From positions 32,031,495 to 32,095,494 of the forward strand of contig NC_053146.1 of assembly GCF_016808335.1 (NCBI RefSeq): 64,000 nt of DNA, written 5' to 3'. The DNA is from Panicum virgatum (lineage: Eukaryota > Streptophyta > Magnoliopsida > Poales > Poaceae). Below, one piece after another: positions 11,272-24,601 of this stretch (its first letter is position 1; each line of letters opens with the position of its first letter). The notes under the pieces were generated by a model. That model was given only the letters and a program-made list of their open reading frames with translations. It searched no databases and was not told where the DNA came from. The position numbers and the translations under genes are program-made.

Positions 11272-11917
11272 TCGCAGACAGCCTACCAGAGATGGCAACC
11301 TCGGTTTTCAAAACAACAATTTAAAACTGGACTTCAAAACTATTAAGGTTTTTGAAAGAGTTTAGGATCTCCAAGGACAAGTCTAGGACGTAAAGCCCTA
11401 GGGGATCTTATGGGTATAATCAGGTGGCTTATTTTGTATGGCTAACTTCCAGCACATTACCTTTCAGTATTTAACTTCTGCAATTTAAATTCTGCAACTA
11501 CATCATCGCCACGAAGGTATGCTTACTCAGTCAGCTGAGGGAGTCTGACCTTCCCGTCGGTGATGCAAGCCGAACGCTGGAGCTCAAGCAGTGGCCTAAT
11601 TGAGCTGCTGCCCATATACCAACTTCGGTTGAATATATGGGGAGTAATGGTTCGAAATTGGAATTCAATTCCCCGTCAAAGACAGTACTCAGTCAATACA
11701 TTATTTCGATAACGTATGATTAACGTTGTCCATACGGCGGTAATTGTATGGATGCCGATTCTATAGTGATCGGTAATGTATGGGAACGCTTTCGTGAGTG
11801 CTGGCACGAAAGGTTCATTTTATATGCTGTCAATCTTCTGCAGGTACGCTAACTCGAAATCGAATTATAGGCTATCTAGCTATATCGAGTAGCTATATAG
11901 TGAGAGACGTAATAGGT

Positions 11918-13556
11918 ATGCCACCAAAGTCATTGCGTAAGACCAAGGTTAGTTGGCAATTTTTCCTTGGTGAGGATGTATAGGTTCTGCATTCATTCTC
12001 AAAAAGGTTAGCAAATAAATCTCTGGAGAAATCGCAAGCAAATCAGCTAAAACACTATCCTAAAGAGTATCCAGAAAGTCTGCAACCTGGTTTCCACAAA
12101 TTTTAACCTTCTGTTAAGTTACTCAAATCGCCTTGGGGTAGTAAGACTAAATGGTGTTTCCTAAGTTATCAAGCTGCTGTAAAAATTTGAAAATTTTTGA
12201 AGCCTTCTAGCATGGTATTTGTATTTTTGGATCAACCCTTTGTAAAACTGTTAACTCTGAACAGTCTATACAACTGAAATTCTTCGACCTTTATAAGTTG
12301 TTCAAACGAAAAATCGTTCAACATGAAAGTTGTAGACAACTAAGTAATGATCTTACCATAAATATTTTAATAATTTTTGACAACTGGTTTGAGAGTTATG
12401 GTCAAAATACACCCTCTCTGGACACTCAGTTTTCCTGGTTGACATCACTCTGAATACCTGAGCATATCACCCCCATGGAATCCGAATTGAGCTTAGTGAT
12501 GACTAGATGAATCGTTCCTTAATATCAGAGGGAGATTGTGTAATTTTTTGAGAATTTTTGAAGCAAGTTATCTACAGTTTTGGCCATTTCTTTCACTGTC
12601 CAGAGTTAGTAGTTCTTGTTACCATCAGCTGATCCATCGGTCTTTTATTGGGACAGATGGAAGAGCTGCTGGTCGTTGACGCGCAGGGACACGTGCACTC
12701 CGCTTGCCTGCACTGGGACGGGTTTCCCCGCCGTCTCTGGGAGCTGTTGAGTGCAGCCGGTTACCTCCAGCCACCGGTTTACGATGGCCATGAGTTTGTG
12801 GAGGACGGAGTTCGTCGCTGCAGTGTGACGATGGTGATCCCGCAGCACCCGCTCAACGGGTGGGAGCCGATCGTGACTCAGATGGTCGGTCACTACATGC
12901 TGGACACTTGGGAGCTTACCGCCATGAGGGCGATGACCACCTTTTGCTCTTTGCGCCCTCTGGAGGTGGTTCTGACCGCGTTCGGGTTGTTCCCTGCACC
13001 TGACCCGGCAGACCCGCTTTGGCTCGACCGGATGGCACACGTGGACGTGGTCGCTACCCTTGACCCGGTCGGGGCACTTTGGACGACAGCGAGGTGCTTG
13101 GACGGTCTCTACAGACTTCACACTTACCAGAGTTACGCCGTCGCTCAGTTGGTGGACCATGCTCAGGCCCTGCACCTGGCGGTCCAGCTGAGAGATGGGC
13201 AGCTTCAGGAGGCTAGTACCGAGCTCGAGAGCAGGGCTACTCTTATCGCCCAGCTCCACGGCCAGGTTCACGAGCTTTAGGACACTGTGTTGGATCGTGA
13301 CGCTACGATCAACTTCCTGGAGGACCAGTTTCACGACCTGCAGCTTGAGATGGACGAGGCCCAGGGGCAGCTCCACGCGATACAGCACGCGCAGGATGCC
13401 CTTCACGCACCTCCCGACGAGATGCAGGTGGACGAGGAGGACGAGCCCCAGGAGATCGAGGGCGTTTCAGAGATGGACTCCGAGGACCAGGCGCCGCAGC
13501 CCGCACCGGTTGAGGTTCACACTCCCACGGCGAGTGAGGCATCGGTCAACATGTAG
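11918..13556 (+). pseudogene. Extra ORF upstream of gag in element C, apparently spliced
   Basis: A long open frame runs from ATG 12657 to 13556 and is broken once by TAG at 13278-13280, where CAG fits the context. A 10-codon piece at 11918-11947 (MPPKSLRKTK) ends at a donor AAG|GTTAGT. The base before ATG 12657 completes an acceptor (GGGACAG). Joining them removes 11948-12656 and keeps the frame. The protein has a folded-looking first 170 residues rich in Trp and Leu (CLHWDGFPRRLWELLSAAGY), a heptad-like helical stretch around the stop, and an acidic, Pro/Gln-rich tail. I do not recognise the family. It is not gag, protease or pol. Confidence 0.6.
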
Positions 13557-14210
13557 ACCGAGGCGCGGTTGTCTAGCTTTTGTAGACTCCTCTTAGTGTG
13601 GCCTACTTTTGGATCATGGCTACTAGGCTAACTTAGAGTTGAGTAACTCCCTTAGTACTGATGTTAGGAGTAACCAAGTAGAAATGAGAGGATGATGGAT
13701 GTAATGAATCCCTAATGCTACTAATGTGAATTATCAATGATATGTGAAAAGCTGAAGGCAGCAGCAAGTTCGAATTTTTATCCTCTGTTCCTTTCGGATT
13801 TAGCTCCTGAGTTGAATACCAAAGTTGTTCCAAATTTCATCGTGTAAATACTCGAAAAATTTCAGCCCGAACGGATTAGTAACACGGGAGATAATCGCCA
13901 ATTACAGAAGCTCTGTTTTCTGTGAAACAGAAAAACCAGAGGAGGAGTAAATGAATTTTTCGACTAACCTACTCTGGAAATCTGACCTTGTGATTACTAC
14001 CAAAGTTGTAGATCATGAAATTATCTATCTCCTGTAAAAATTTCAAGTTTATATCATGTACAGAACTCCAGTTATGAGCGTTTTTATATCACTGGTTTTC
14101 TGCACGACGTGATTTAAGCAATTCTGAATATTTACATGTCATCTTGAGTTGAAATTCCCATTCGAGATGATGATAATGATGAATCTAATGCAAAAGTACT
14201 CACATTTCAG
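13557..14210 (+). other. Leader between the extra ORF and gag of element C
   Basis: AT-rich, without coding capacity. It ends in CTCACATTTCAG immediately before the gag ATG, a good splice acceptor. This could be an intron that brings gag closer to the cap. No other signal seen. Confidence 0.4.
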
Positions 14211-17200
14211 ATGGTGGGATCGACTCGAGGCACCCCTAGTGGTTTTGGAGCCGGGGGGAATGGCGATCCACCTCCACCTCCTCCACCAGTGGGTATTGCT
14301 GAGGTTCTTGCCGCCCAGACGGAGATTTTGCGGCAGTTGGTTCAAGCTCAGCAACAACCGCGGGGTGGGCATCATGCTCATCACGCACAGGAAGCGAGCT
14401 ACCAAGATTTCCTCAGTACTCAGCCTCCGCTGTTCAATAAAGCGGATGAGCCTCTGGACGCGGACGCTTGGATTCGCACGATCGAGTCCAAGTTTTCTCT
14501 ATTGACTACTCCTTGTTCCGAAGCGAACAAGACTCGCTATGCCGCGCAACAGCTTCGCGGAGCAGCTCGTATGTGGTGGGATCATTACCACGGGATGCTA
14601 CCGGCTGATCATGTGGTGAATTGGGATGAGTTCAAATTGGCTTTTCGAGATCATCATATTCCAGCTGGACTTCTTGACCGTAAGCTCAACGAGTTCTTGG
14701 CTTTAACACAGGGCACTCGTACTGTGGTGCAGTATGCCCAAGTATTTCATCAATTGTGTCAATATGCTGGACATCACGCGGACACCGACGCTAAGAAGCG
14801 TGAACGCTTCCGTCGAGGCCTTTGCACCAAGTTACAAGAAAGGCTAAATCTTGTCCGTGCGGACACCTTCAATGAATTGGTGAATATGGCTATATCCCAG
14901 GAGGATCTTATTTCTGCTCACCGCGCTGAAAAGAAGCGCAAGGCACCTGCTGGACCCTCGAGTGCCTCTGCACTGAGGTATCGTATTGTGTAGAATAACC
15001 CACCCGCACCCTCTCAGAAGGCCCCTCAGCCAGGGCGTTGGATTATTCGGCCTCCTCAACAGCAGCAACAGACTCGATTCGGGTTTCCTCAGCAAGCTCG
15101 AATTGCACCTCAGCAGCAGCAGAATGGCCCTAGGCCGAATGCTCAGCCAGCCGCTCGCCCCGATAATAATAACCGCTGTTTCAGATGCGGGAGTCCGGAT
15201 CACTTAGCCAAGATGTGCCCCCAGGCGGGACAAACTCAAGGGCAGGCTTCTCGCAGAAATGATCAGAACAAGGGCAAGAGGCAAACCATTCAAGTCAGAC
15301 AGGGCCGACTTAATTTCACCAACTTGGCTGACCTTCCAGAAGGAGCACCAATTATGTCGGGTACATTCTCCATAAACCATCACCCCGCAGTTATTTTATT
15401 CGACTCTGGTGCATCTCATAGCTTCATTAGTTCTAAATTCGGAGCAAGGGTTGGGTTAGATTTTTGCCACACAAAAGGGTCATTCATGATATCTACTCCG
15501 GGTGGCAAAGTTGCATCAAACCAAATCGTTAATAATGCGCCACTATGTTTGGGTAGTAAAACCGTCCCTACCACTTTAATATTGTTGCCACTAGAAGGTA
15601 TGGACATTATCCTGGGAATGGATTGGATGAAAAGACATGGGGTAATGTTAGATATCTCTTCCCGAGCTGTTGAAATAAATTCTCCAACTCATGGTCATTC
15701 GGTTCTATATTTACCTCATCACCAATGCAACAACTCTTGTGCCTATGCCATGAAAGATATTCATCTCGAAGATATTCCGGTAGTCCGTGAATATGCAGAT
15801 GTGTTTCCGGACAATTTATCTGGTATGCCGCCAGACCGGGATATCGAATTTGTCATTGAACTTCAGCCTGGTACAGCCCCCATTTCAAAAAGGCCGTACC
15901 GAATGCCGCCTAAAGAATTAGCTGAATTAAAGATCCAACTGCAAGAACTTCTGGACAAGGGTTATATTCGCCCAAGTGCTTCACCTTGGGGTTGTCCAGC
16001 ATTGTTCGTAAAGAAGAAGGATGACAGTCTGAGGTTGTGTGTTGACTACCGGCCTCTCAATGCGGTGACCATCAAAAATAAATATCCACTTCCCCGCATT
16101 GATGTACTGTTTGATCAGTTGGCGGGAGCAAAGATCTTCTCCAAGATTGATCTTCGTTCGGGTTATCATCAAATTAAAATCCGGCCTTGTGATATTCCCA
16201 AGACCGCTTTCTCAACCAGATATGGACTCTATGAGTACCTGGTTATGTCTTTCGGTCTCACCAATGCGCCAGCTTATTTCATGTATCTTATGAACTCGGT
16301 ATTCATGCCGGAACTTGACAAGTTTGTCATTGTTTTTATCGACGACATTCTGATCTACTCCCAGAATGAGGCAGAACATGAGCAACATCTGCGCATCGTT
16401 CTTCAACGTCTCAGAGATCATAAGCTGTATGCAAAATTTTCCAAGTGTGAATTTTGGCTGGACACAGTCAAGTTTTTGGGTCACACTATATCCAAGGAAG
16501 GCATCTCAGTTGATCCTGGCAAAGTACAGGAAGTGATGGACTGGAAGCCTCCTACTTCAGTTCATCAGATCCGCAGTTTTCTCGGCTTGGCGGGGTATTA
16601 TCGCAGATTTATTCCGGATTTCTCCCGAATTGCTAAGCCCATGATAGAACTACTAAGGAAGGATGTCAAATTTAAATGGAATGCAAAGTGTGATGCTGCA
16701 TTCCATACGTTGAGAGCACATCTAACCACTGCACCAGTCTTGGCTCAACATGACAACAATAAACCCTACGACGTTTATTGTGATGCTTCAGGTAGTGGTC
16801 TTGGTTGTGTTCTAATGCAAGACAATCGGGTTATAGCATATGCTTCCCGCGCTCTTCGGCCACACGAGCTAAATTATCCCACTCATGATCTTGAGCTAGC
16901 CGCAGTTATTCATGCTCTCAAGCTTTGGAGACATTATCTTATGGGCACTCATTGCAATATCTACACCGACCATAAGAGTCTCAAATACATTTTCACTCAA
17001 AGTGAGCTGAATATGAGGCAACGAAGATGGCTGTAATTAATCAAAGATTACGACCTGGAAGTTCATTATCATCCGGGCAAGGCTAATGTTGTAGCCGATG
17101 CGCTCAGTCGCAAGGTTCACTGCAATTGCCTTTCAGTAGAGTCCTATAATGACACATTGTGTGCTGAAATGCAAAAGCTGAAATTAGAAATCATTCCTCA

Positions 17201-18734
17201 GGGCTCTTTGAATCATATTTCGGTGGAACCGACACTCTATGACAAGGTCATCATGGCACAATTACACGAAAAAAGTGTTGGTATCATCAAGCAGCAAGTA
17301 GTAGAAGGTGAAAATAAATACAAGTGTTTTCGAGTGGACCATAAAGGAATTTTGTGGTTCGAGGATCGCCTAGTCGTTCCAAAGAATCATGAGCTGCGGA
17401 AACAAATCCTGGACGAAGCACATCTATTTAAATTCAATATTCATCCAGGTAGCACCAAGATGTACCAAGATCTAAAACAAAATTTTTGGTGGACCCGCAT
17501 GAAGAGAGAGATTGCTAAATATGTCGCAGAGTGTGACACCTGTCAGAGAGTGAAAGCTAGTCACTTGAAGGTTGCTGGAACTCTCCAACCGCTACCAATT
17601 CCGTCTTGGAAATGGGAAGATATCAGCATGGATTTCATCGTGGGCTTACCAAATACTTCTCAGCACCATGATTCCATTTGGGTCATTGTTGATAGGCTCA
17701 CAAAGACTGCTCATTTTATTCCAGGGCATACTGAATATCGAGCCAAGAAATATGCTGAAATCTATATTGATCGGATTGTCTGCCTACACGGTATACCCAA
17801 AACCATTATATCGGATCGTGGTCCTCAGTTTGTGGCAAGGTTTTGGGAGCAACTCCACGAGGCTCTCAGAACCAAATTAATTCGAAGCTCAGCTTACCAT
17901 CCACAGACTGACGGACAGACCGAAAGGGTGAATCAAATTCTTGAGGATATGCTTCGAGCATGTGTCATCCACTATGACAAGAACTGGGACAAGTGTTTAT
18001 CCTTGGCTGAGTTTTCTTATAACAACAGCTATCAGGCCAGTCTGAAGATGGCACCATTTGAGGTCTTGTATGGTCGGCGGTGTCGAACCCCTTTGAGTTG
18101 TTCCCAGACTGGGGAACGTCAAATATTTGGACCCGAATTGGTGGTCGAGGCTGAGGAGAAAGTAAAAATAGTACAAGCTAATCTCCGAGCAGCCTAGTCT
18201 CGGCAAAAGAGTTATTTCGATAAAAGAAGGGATCCTTTGAAGTTCATGGTTGGTAACCACGTCTATTTACGAGTGTCCCCAACTCGAGGCATTCAACGTT
18301 TCGGAGTCAGGGGTAAGCTCGCACCTCGGTATGTCGGGCCATATGAAATCATTGAAGAATGTGGACCCGTGGCTTATCGTTTGCGACTTCCTTCATGACT
18401 CGCCGCCATCCATAATGTTTTCCACATATACCAACTCAAGAAATGTGTTCGAGTTCCTACGGAAATCATTGATCAACAGGAAATTCTAGTGGAGCCCGAT
18501 CTCTCATATACCGAATATCCACTCAGAATTCTGGATCAAAAGGAGAGAGGTACTCGTCGAAAGGTGGTAAAAATGTATAAAATTCAGTGGTCTCAACACA
18601 CTGAAGAAGAAGCCACCTGGGAGACGGAGGATTATCTTAATCGACATTATCCGGGTTTCCTTAGCTCTACCTCAGGTATATCATTTTCCCCACCTCAATT
18701 CAATCATCCAATCTCGGGACGAGATTCTTTTTAA
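14211..18734 (+). pseudogene. gag-pol polyprotein of element C with chromodomain
   Basis: One frame encodes everything from ATG 14211 to TAA 18732-18734, with stops only at 14991 (TAG), 17034 (TAA), 18195 (TAG) and 18396 (TGA). The gag core lies at about 14420-14920. A CCHC knuckle, [14 protein letters not shown], lies at 15177-15218. Protease has FDSGASHSF at 15399-15425. RT has [11 protein letters not shown] and FIDD (16335-16346). RNase H has [10 protein letters not shown] near 16779-16808. Integrase has an HHCC zinc finger (about 17415-17545) and a D,D,E core including SDRGPQF (17809-17829) and TDGQTERVNQ (17908-17937). A chromodomain spans about 18565-18650. No frameshift is visible, so this is a recently active copy silenced by point changes. 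Confidence 0.92.
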
Positions 18735-18745
18735 GGGGGGTAGGT
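18733..18745 (+). other. Polypurine tract of element C
   Basis: AAGGGGGGTAGGT directly precedes the 3' LTR. It is the expected plus-strand primer and confirms the LTR start at 18746. Confidence 0.85.
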
Positions 18746-21700
18746 TGTGACACCTCAGGTGTTAGCACATTTAAATACAATCAATGTACCTTAGTTAAAG
18801 TTTAAAGAAAAATTTGAGAAATTAATTCAAAGAGAAAGGATCAAATAAAAGACAAATCATACAAAAGAAATTAAAGGAAAAAGAAAAAGGAGTGAAAAGC
18901 TACTCAAAATTTAATTCAAAAATGTGCACAAAATTTTTGTTGGCTCATGAGAGGTGTTTCAATTGACATGTGCTCAATTGAACTTCAGCCAAATTCAAGT
19001 CAAAAACTGAATAAAACTAAAGTCCTTTTGTGCAAATATGCAAATGTACCAATAGTTCAAAATGTGGGGTTCAAATGAAAATTTGCATAACACAAAAGTT
19101 GTAGATCTTGAAAAGTTATGCAAAAGTGGTATTCAACACTTTTCCATTTGAGCCCTCCAAATAGGAGAAATTTTTGTTTACCGAAAGGTCCCTGGAATTT
19201 CAGAAATCCCAAATAGGCCCTCACCTTCACCTCTCTCTCTCCCGGTGCTCTGTTTTCCCGCCGCCCGCCGTACGCCGCCGGTGGACTTCGTCCACCACGC
19301 GCCCGCGGCCAAATGGACCCAGGGGAGTCTCTCAGCGCCACCAGGCCGCCCCTTGGCACCTCCTCGCGCGCACACGCGTCTCAGACCCCTTCCCGAGCCG
19401 CCACGACACCCCCGGCCGGCGCAGCGCCGGTGCAGCTCCGCCCGCTCGCCGTCGAGTCGCCCAGGACCAAATCGACCTCCCCTAGTCACTACATTCCTCA
19501 CCCAGGAACTCTTTGGCCTATAAAGACCCCCCAGAACTCCACAGTCGCGCCCCTTCTTCCCCTTCTTCCTCCTCCCGCCGCTCCGCCATGGTCGCCGAGA
19601 TCCAGCTCTTGCGGACCGGCTAGCCCAGCCCCACATTGCCCCCTCCGACCACCGCAACAGCTTCGCCACCTCCTAGTTAAGCTCCACGCGCGCGGAATCG
19701 ACCCCAAACCTCCTCCCGATGCCGTTCCCCTTTTGCGCCGCCGCCGGTGAGCTCAGGCTCACCGCGGACCGGCCAGCTCCGAGGGAGATCGAGCACAACA
19801 GCTACCCCAAAAGCATCCACGAGCTCACGCCGTGCTCGTGTGCTCCCTGTTCCCCTACCTCGAGCCCTCCTTCACCTCCAGCGCCGGCGAACCGAACAAC
19901 CACCCCGTCATTGACGCCGACGAGCTCGAACCCGTGCACCAGATGCTCGAATGTCGACTAGGGTAGGTGTTCCTCGATCCTTTCTCTCCCACGCGCCTCC
20001 CCGTGGTAGCCCCGGTAAGCCCTGCACCGCAGAACACCACCGGCAAGATGCCACGGCGGAGAAGGCCGGCGAAGGACCCGATTGTAAATACTTTTCTTCG
20101 TTCAAGGGTGTTTCTGCAAGTTTTTCAGTGTATACCAGTGAACTCCTAAAATGCGAAACAAATCACAGAAAACTCGGAAAAATACAAACTCAACTGATCT
20201 GGATTCCTTGTAACAAGATCTACAAATTTTGTAACATTCACATTTGCAGAAACTCAACCGAATTTAATCTAGGGAAAAGAATAAGAAAACCACCTTATGC
20301 ATGTTCATGAAGTTCTGCCCATCAAATGATCTTGTTTAGAGTATGCTCTACCCGTAATAAAAAGTTCATATGCAATACTGGTTAAATGCACCTTGAGAAA
20401 TTTATGCAAACTCATGCTAAGTTAACTGAATAACTAATTTACCATAGTGAGTTAAATCTTGAAAAGTTTTCTGGAGTATGTCTAACTCATGACTAGTCTC
20501 TGGTAAAAATTTGAGAGCCATATCTCTAGTAAAACTCTCTGTAGATTTAATCTTAGTTAAAAGCTTGCTGTTTTTGTTCTTTTTATCACCTCAGTTATAT
20601 AAGTGAATAAAATCTGGAAACATTTCAGTGCTGAGTATATGCTTTGAAGTTGCTCCCATAAAATTTGTAGCACCAGAACCCATGTTGAACGTTCTGTACA
20701 AAAAGATAAAGTAACTAGAGTAATCCATTTGCATGAATAGTTATAGTTTTTGCTCTATGGTAGATGCTGAATTTATGCCATGAAGGTTCAAGTTTGGATC
20801 TGAGTTACTTTAGTGTTTCATCACTAGCTCTTTAGTAATTGTGTTGATAAGAAATAAGGGAAGCATGCTTTGTGTTGAAATTGAAAAATGAAAACTAAAA
20901 CCCCCACTCATTCATGAATAAACATAGTTATGTGTACTACTCTATAAACGATTGCCCATGCAATGAAATGTGAAATCGTCACTAAATTAACTTTCGTTGG
21001 ACTACCACTTTATCGTGAAGGAAAGAAATTATTATCCATGAATAACTCATAATCTTGCATTGCATATAGAAACGGTTAATCTCGCGGACGGTGACTACGA
21101 GTTGGTGCCCGCGGACTCTCGTGTGGATCAGGAGGTCTCCTTGAACTGTACTAACTTGACTCAAGACCTGGGCCAAGCCCCAGAAGCTTTTCTGCCTGAC
21201 AGTGCCCAAGAAGGCAAGCCCCGGAGCATAATCCCACTATTTTCCGAATTATCATTCAGCTATCTATTTATTAATGTATTGTAATATTTTGTTTTCTGCA
21301 TTTAAGTTTTCTAGGCGTTGATCGAAAACCTTAGATGCATGATCCCTAGGAACCTATGTTTGATACCGGATCTTTTTATCGACTAGTTGCCATGCTAAAT
21401 AGGTACGGTAGAAGTCGAGTGGTTCCCTGCCTCTCGCGAGCAAATAGGAATTGTACTGACTTTAATTCCTGTTGAAATGTAAGGACAACGGGCGGGGTTG
21501 TGTAGTTGTGATACCCCGCTGGTGTAGTCAAAAATGGCTAAGGTCGCGGTGTGTGGCTCATTTCGTTAAGCGTTTGAAAGTACTAGCCACATACCGAGAA
21601 ATATGGTAATCGGTAAGCTGAAGTACCTGATTGGACCGGCGAGTGGAACGATCTCGCACCCTCCTGGTAGAAGTAGGGTTTATTTTTATGTCGCGACGTA

Positions 21701-22643
21701 CGGGTACAGAGTGGTCAGACTCTGTAGTCGGGGAGGGTGTGCCGGATCCACGGACTAGGAAAGAAAGAGGGAAATGTTGTGTGGGTGACTTGGTTCCCAT
21801 ACGTGTGGTCTAGGTTCCCCTGGCCAGGTTGAAATTCGATTCGGAATCGTCCGCCTCTCACGGCATGAGATTGCTTAATGATTTCGGTCACATAGGGAAC
21901 ATGATGATGATAATACTACTGGTTGATTAAATGATTGCTCTACCATGTTTGTGGAGAGTTAGTTGCAAATTTAGAATGGTTAATCCCACTAGAATCCGGA
22001 TAAGTAAAACCTGAAAGTAAGGATCAACACTTAGCGGCATTTTTGGCAAGCTAACCCCACCAACCAAAAAGCCTTGCATGTCTAGTTATCGGACTATGTT
22101 ATATCCGGAGACGGGTCAGTCTTGCTAAGTATTAGGATACTCAGCCTTGCTTGTGGCATTGTTTTTCAGGTACTAACTTTGAAGATCTGTTTGCAAGTCT
22201 TACTTGGCCTTGTACTTTGCCTCCGGGTTGGTCTGTTGAGTGGGATGGCCCTTCAGCTGGTGCTAATCGCCCTCCCGCTGAGTGACGCATTCGTACGGGC
22301 TTTATCGATGCGTCACTATATCTCGCTAGTTATCTTTTACTTCTTCCGCTGAACATGAGACTTGAATAATTGAGTAGTTGGAACTCCGTAGTACTTTGCT
22401 ACTCTGAACATGGTTTGTAATAAATTTCCTTTCAGCTGCAATCACTCTGAGATGTATGAAATATTCTGTGTTGTAATCTCTGGGCTCACCTTCGTGTGAG
22501 TGTTGTCTGCTGATCCTGGAATAGCGTGGCTTTTATCGAGGCTTCACTCGAGGAACTACCGGTGAGTGCCAATTTGGGTCAGAGTTGCTTAGCAACAAAG
22601 ATCAGTGCACCCGGGCCCAGTAGTTTTGGGTGGTTCCGCCACA
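18746..22643 (+). repeat. 3' LTR of element C (3898 bp)
   Basis: Same ends as the 5' LTR. It lacks a 476-bp segment present in the 5' copy. The join at 20326-20329 is ATGA, a four-base sequence found at both edges of the missing piece, which suggests a microhomology deletion after insertion. TATA box at 19519-19524. Confidence 0.92.
21070..22285 (+). pseudogene. Predicted LTR-internal spliced gene, exons 2 and 3 (3' LTR of C)
   Basis: Exon 2 (21070-21213) reads identically to the 5' LTR copy and exon 3 (22170-22285) keeps the same length, frame and stop. Exon 1 of this copy has CAG changed to TAG three bases before the donor at 19963, so its frame is closed. Same family and same uncertainty as the 5' copy. 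Confidence 0.42.
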
Positions 22644-23212
22644 TCCACCATTCTAAATCTTCTTACCCTTGAACCCCTTACATTATGGAGAAACTCTCAT
22701 GATCATTGTCTCAGAAGGTAAGCAATCATTAGAAGGTTTTCTTAACTTGACAATATATGTATATACTTTGCTAGCCTCACCTATAGCCCCACTTTATACT
22801 TGAGAGACTTTTGGGAGATGAGAGTTTGCAAATAATAATAGGATAGCCACTTATATCGAGAGTCATGAAAGGACTTGTGCAAGAATTTTTGGTCTAACCT
22901 TTGTTGCAGGGTATTTTGCTTCTAAAAACTAAAAAAAAGGAAAGAAAAAACCTCCAAGGATGGCAAGAAAAGCAAGTGTTGTCGATATTCAAGTTGCCGG
23001 TTAGAGGTAAGAGTCGTGGAGTAATATTGGATGAGTTTTTAAATGCCCATGATATGATTATCCTCACTGTTCGTCTGACCTTTGTTTGAAGAAATATTGT
23101 TTGACTTGTTTGCATAAGTAAATTTTGCAATTTGAGAACTCTCGAGCAACCCATGGAAGGACTTGATGATTTGATTTGCTCGAGGACGAGCAAAAGCTAA
23201 GCATGGGGGGAA
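22644..23212 (+). other. 3' noncoding region and purine tract of element B
   Basis: No coding capacity. The end, GCTCGAGGACGAGCAAAAG followed by a tract ending GGGGGGAA at 23205-23212, is the polypurine tract adjoining B's 3' LTR. This shows B resumes after C only in its untranslated tail. Confidence 0.8.
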
Positions 23213-24596
23213 TGTTGGCGCTCCTTAAGTACCCATTTTGTTATACAATTAGGAGTGGTTTTGGTAAATTCTTCGGGATGATTCATGTACTAACCTGCCA
23301 CTTGGCACCCGAACTTGACCGTTTTCGATTTTGTCCTGGATTTTGGAGCATGTTGTATTTTGGCAGGAAATTGGACATTTTTGGAGATGTTTTGACGAGA
23401 CCCATGATCACGCAATAACACAAAGAAAGACGAAGGCCAAAGCCCAAGCAAAGGACCAAAGGCCATGATGACTAGAAGCCATGCATATCCACCCTCCAAT
23501 GAAGCCCAAAGGACAAAGCCCACAAGATGAGATTGAGATACTTCGGGGCTAAGCAAAGCAAATAGAGATTTAAGGAAGGATTCTCCGTCTTATACTTTCC
23601 CTCGAAGAAATCTCGATGATAACGACGTCCAACGGGGCGTAATTGTGAAAGGTATAAACTCTAGAAGACTCCAGAAGACTTGGGGAGAAAGGAGGACGCG
23701 AGGCGGCGAGAAAATGGGCCAGGCTGGCCGGCCTGGGCCCATTGAGCTGGCCGGCCCAGGCCCTTTCCAGGGAGTCTCGGCCTCCCCTTCGACCTTGGGT
23801 TTCCTGAGGCTATTTAAAGACCCCTCCCCCAGGCTCACGAAGAGATCATTCGGGGAGACGACGTCAAGGAGCAGAATCGAGTTAGACACAAGAGAAAGGC
23901 GACATCGGAGGCCTCATCGTCCCTCGGCGCCGCTGCAAGTTGGAGGACAGCAAGGGATCCATCCCTTGCCGGAGATTTTCGTCACCATGATCGACTACGC
24001 TTCGCCTAGCTTCATGGGGTAAAGTCCTCGTTTGTTCATGGGGTTGTAAGGAGATCTTGAGTTGTAATTGCCGAATCCTTTATGAGATTGATCTATCATG
24101 ATTCTTGTTGATGATGCTTTGATGCTTAATAGTTTGCGACTTGGCTTTGGGTTTGCTTTGCTCTTGCATGGTTTACTTAGATTACATCAACTATCGTGTT
24201 CTTGTTGATTCGTTACTGATTATCCTCGTGTAGTGACAGTATGCGGGAGGGAAAGGTTTTGATCTTGGAACACACCTTTGGTAGATTAGATCCGTTCTTC
24301 GTAGCTTGGCGATTACATCTCTAGTGATCCTAGACCCTATGGACAAATGCTCTTCATATCTTGTGCACACACCTATCATTGCTCACTAGTCTAGATTAGA
24401 TTAGATTGGTTAGATTAGATCTATTTCACACTCAATCACTCAATATAGATCTTTTACCAACATCATTAGTGCTTAGTTAAGCATAGTAACACACTTGTTC
24501 CGTGGATTGATAAACCTTGGGGGAATACTCTGAGGGAAAAGCTACACGATCCGTGCGCTTGCGGTACGTAAATTGGCGCTCTAAGGAGCGTCAACA
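23213..24596 (+). repeat. 3' LTR of element B
   Basis: Aligns end to end with 2654-4027, with scattered substitutions and small indels (for example TGTAG and AAATCTCG insertions). It is followed by target-site duplication CTCTC. Confidence 0.93.
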
Positions 24597-24601
24597 CTCT
24601 C

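Larger units (their letters stand above)
6874..22643 (+). mobile_element. Element C: Tekay-like chromovirus with 4-kb LTRs
   Basis: The element runs 5' LTR, initiator-Met-type PBS, a 2.95-kb leader with an extra ORF, gag-pol with chromodomain, purine tract, 3' LTR. LTRs begin TGTGACACC and end CCGCCACA. The chromodomain after integrase, the PBS and the long LTRs point to the Tekay/Del group. No target-site duplication is visible: the left flank is the extra pol fragment, and the right flank (TCCAC) does not match B's sequence on the left. Confidence 0.88.
2654..24596 (+). mobile_element. Element B: Athila-lineage LTR retrotransposon, split by C
   Basis: B has two LTRs (2654-4027 and 23213-24596), flanked by the 5-bp target-site duplication CTCTC at 2649-2653 and 24597-24601. 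Inside are a tRNA-Asp-type PBS, gag, protease and the first half of RT, then element C, then a 3' noncoding region and a purine tract. RNase H, integrase and any env-position ORF are missing. They must have been lost in or after the C insertion, because B sequence resumes after C only in the 3' noncoding region. Confidence 0.9.

Noticed and set aside
12645..13406. A 253-codon minus-strand frame opposite the extra ORF of C
   Set aside because: It mirrors the plus-strand ORF in a GC-rich stretch. Only the plus strand shows splice signals and fits the element's direction.
22122..22352. Hydrophobic 76-codon frame resembling a membrane peptide
   Set aside because: It overlaps exon 3 of the LTR-internal gene in another frame; no start context or conservation beyond the exon itself.
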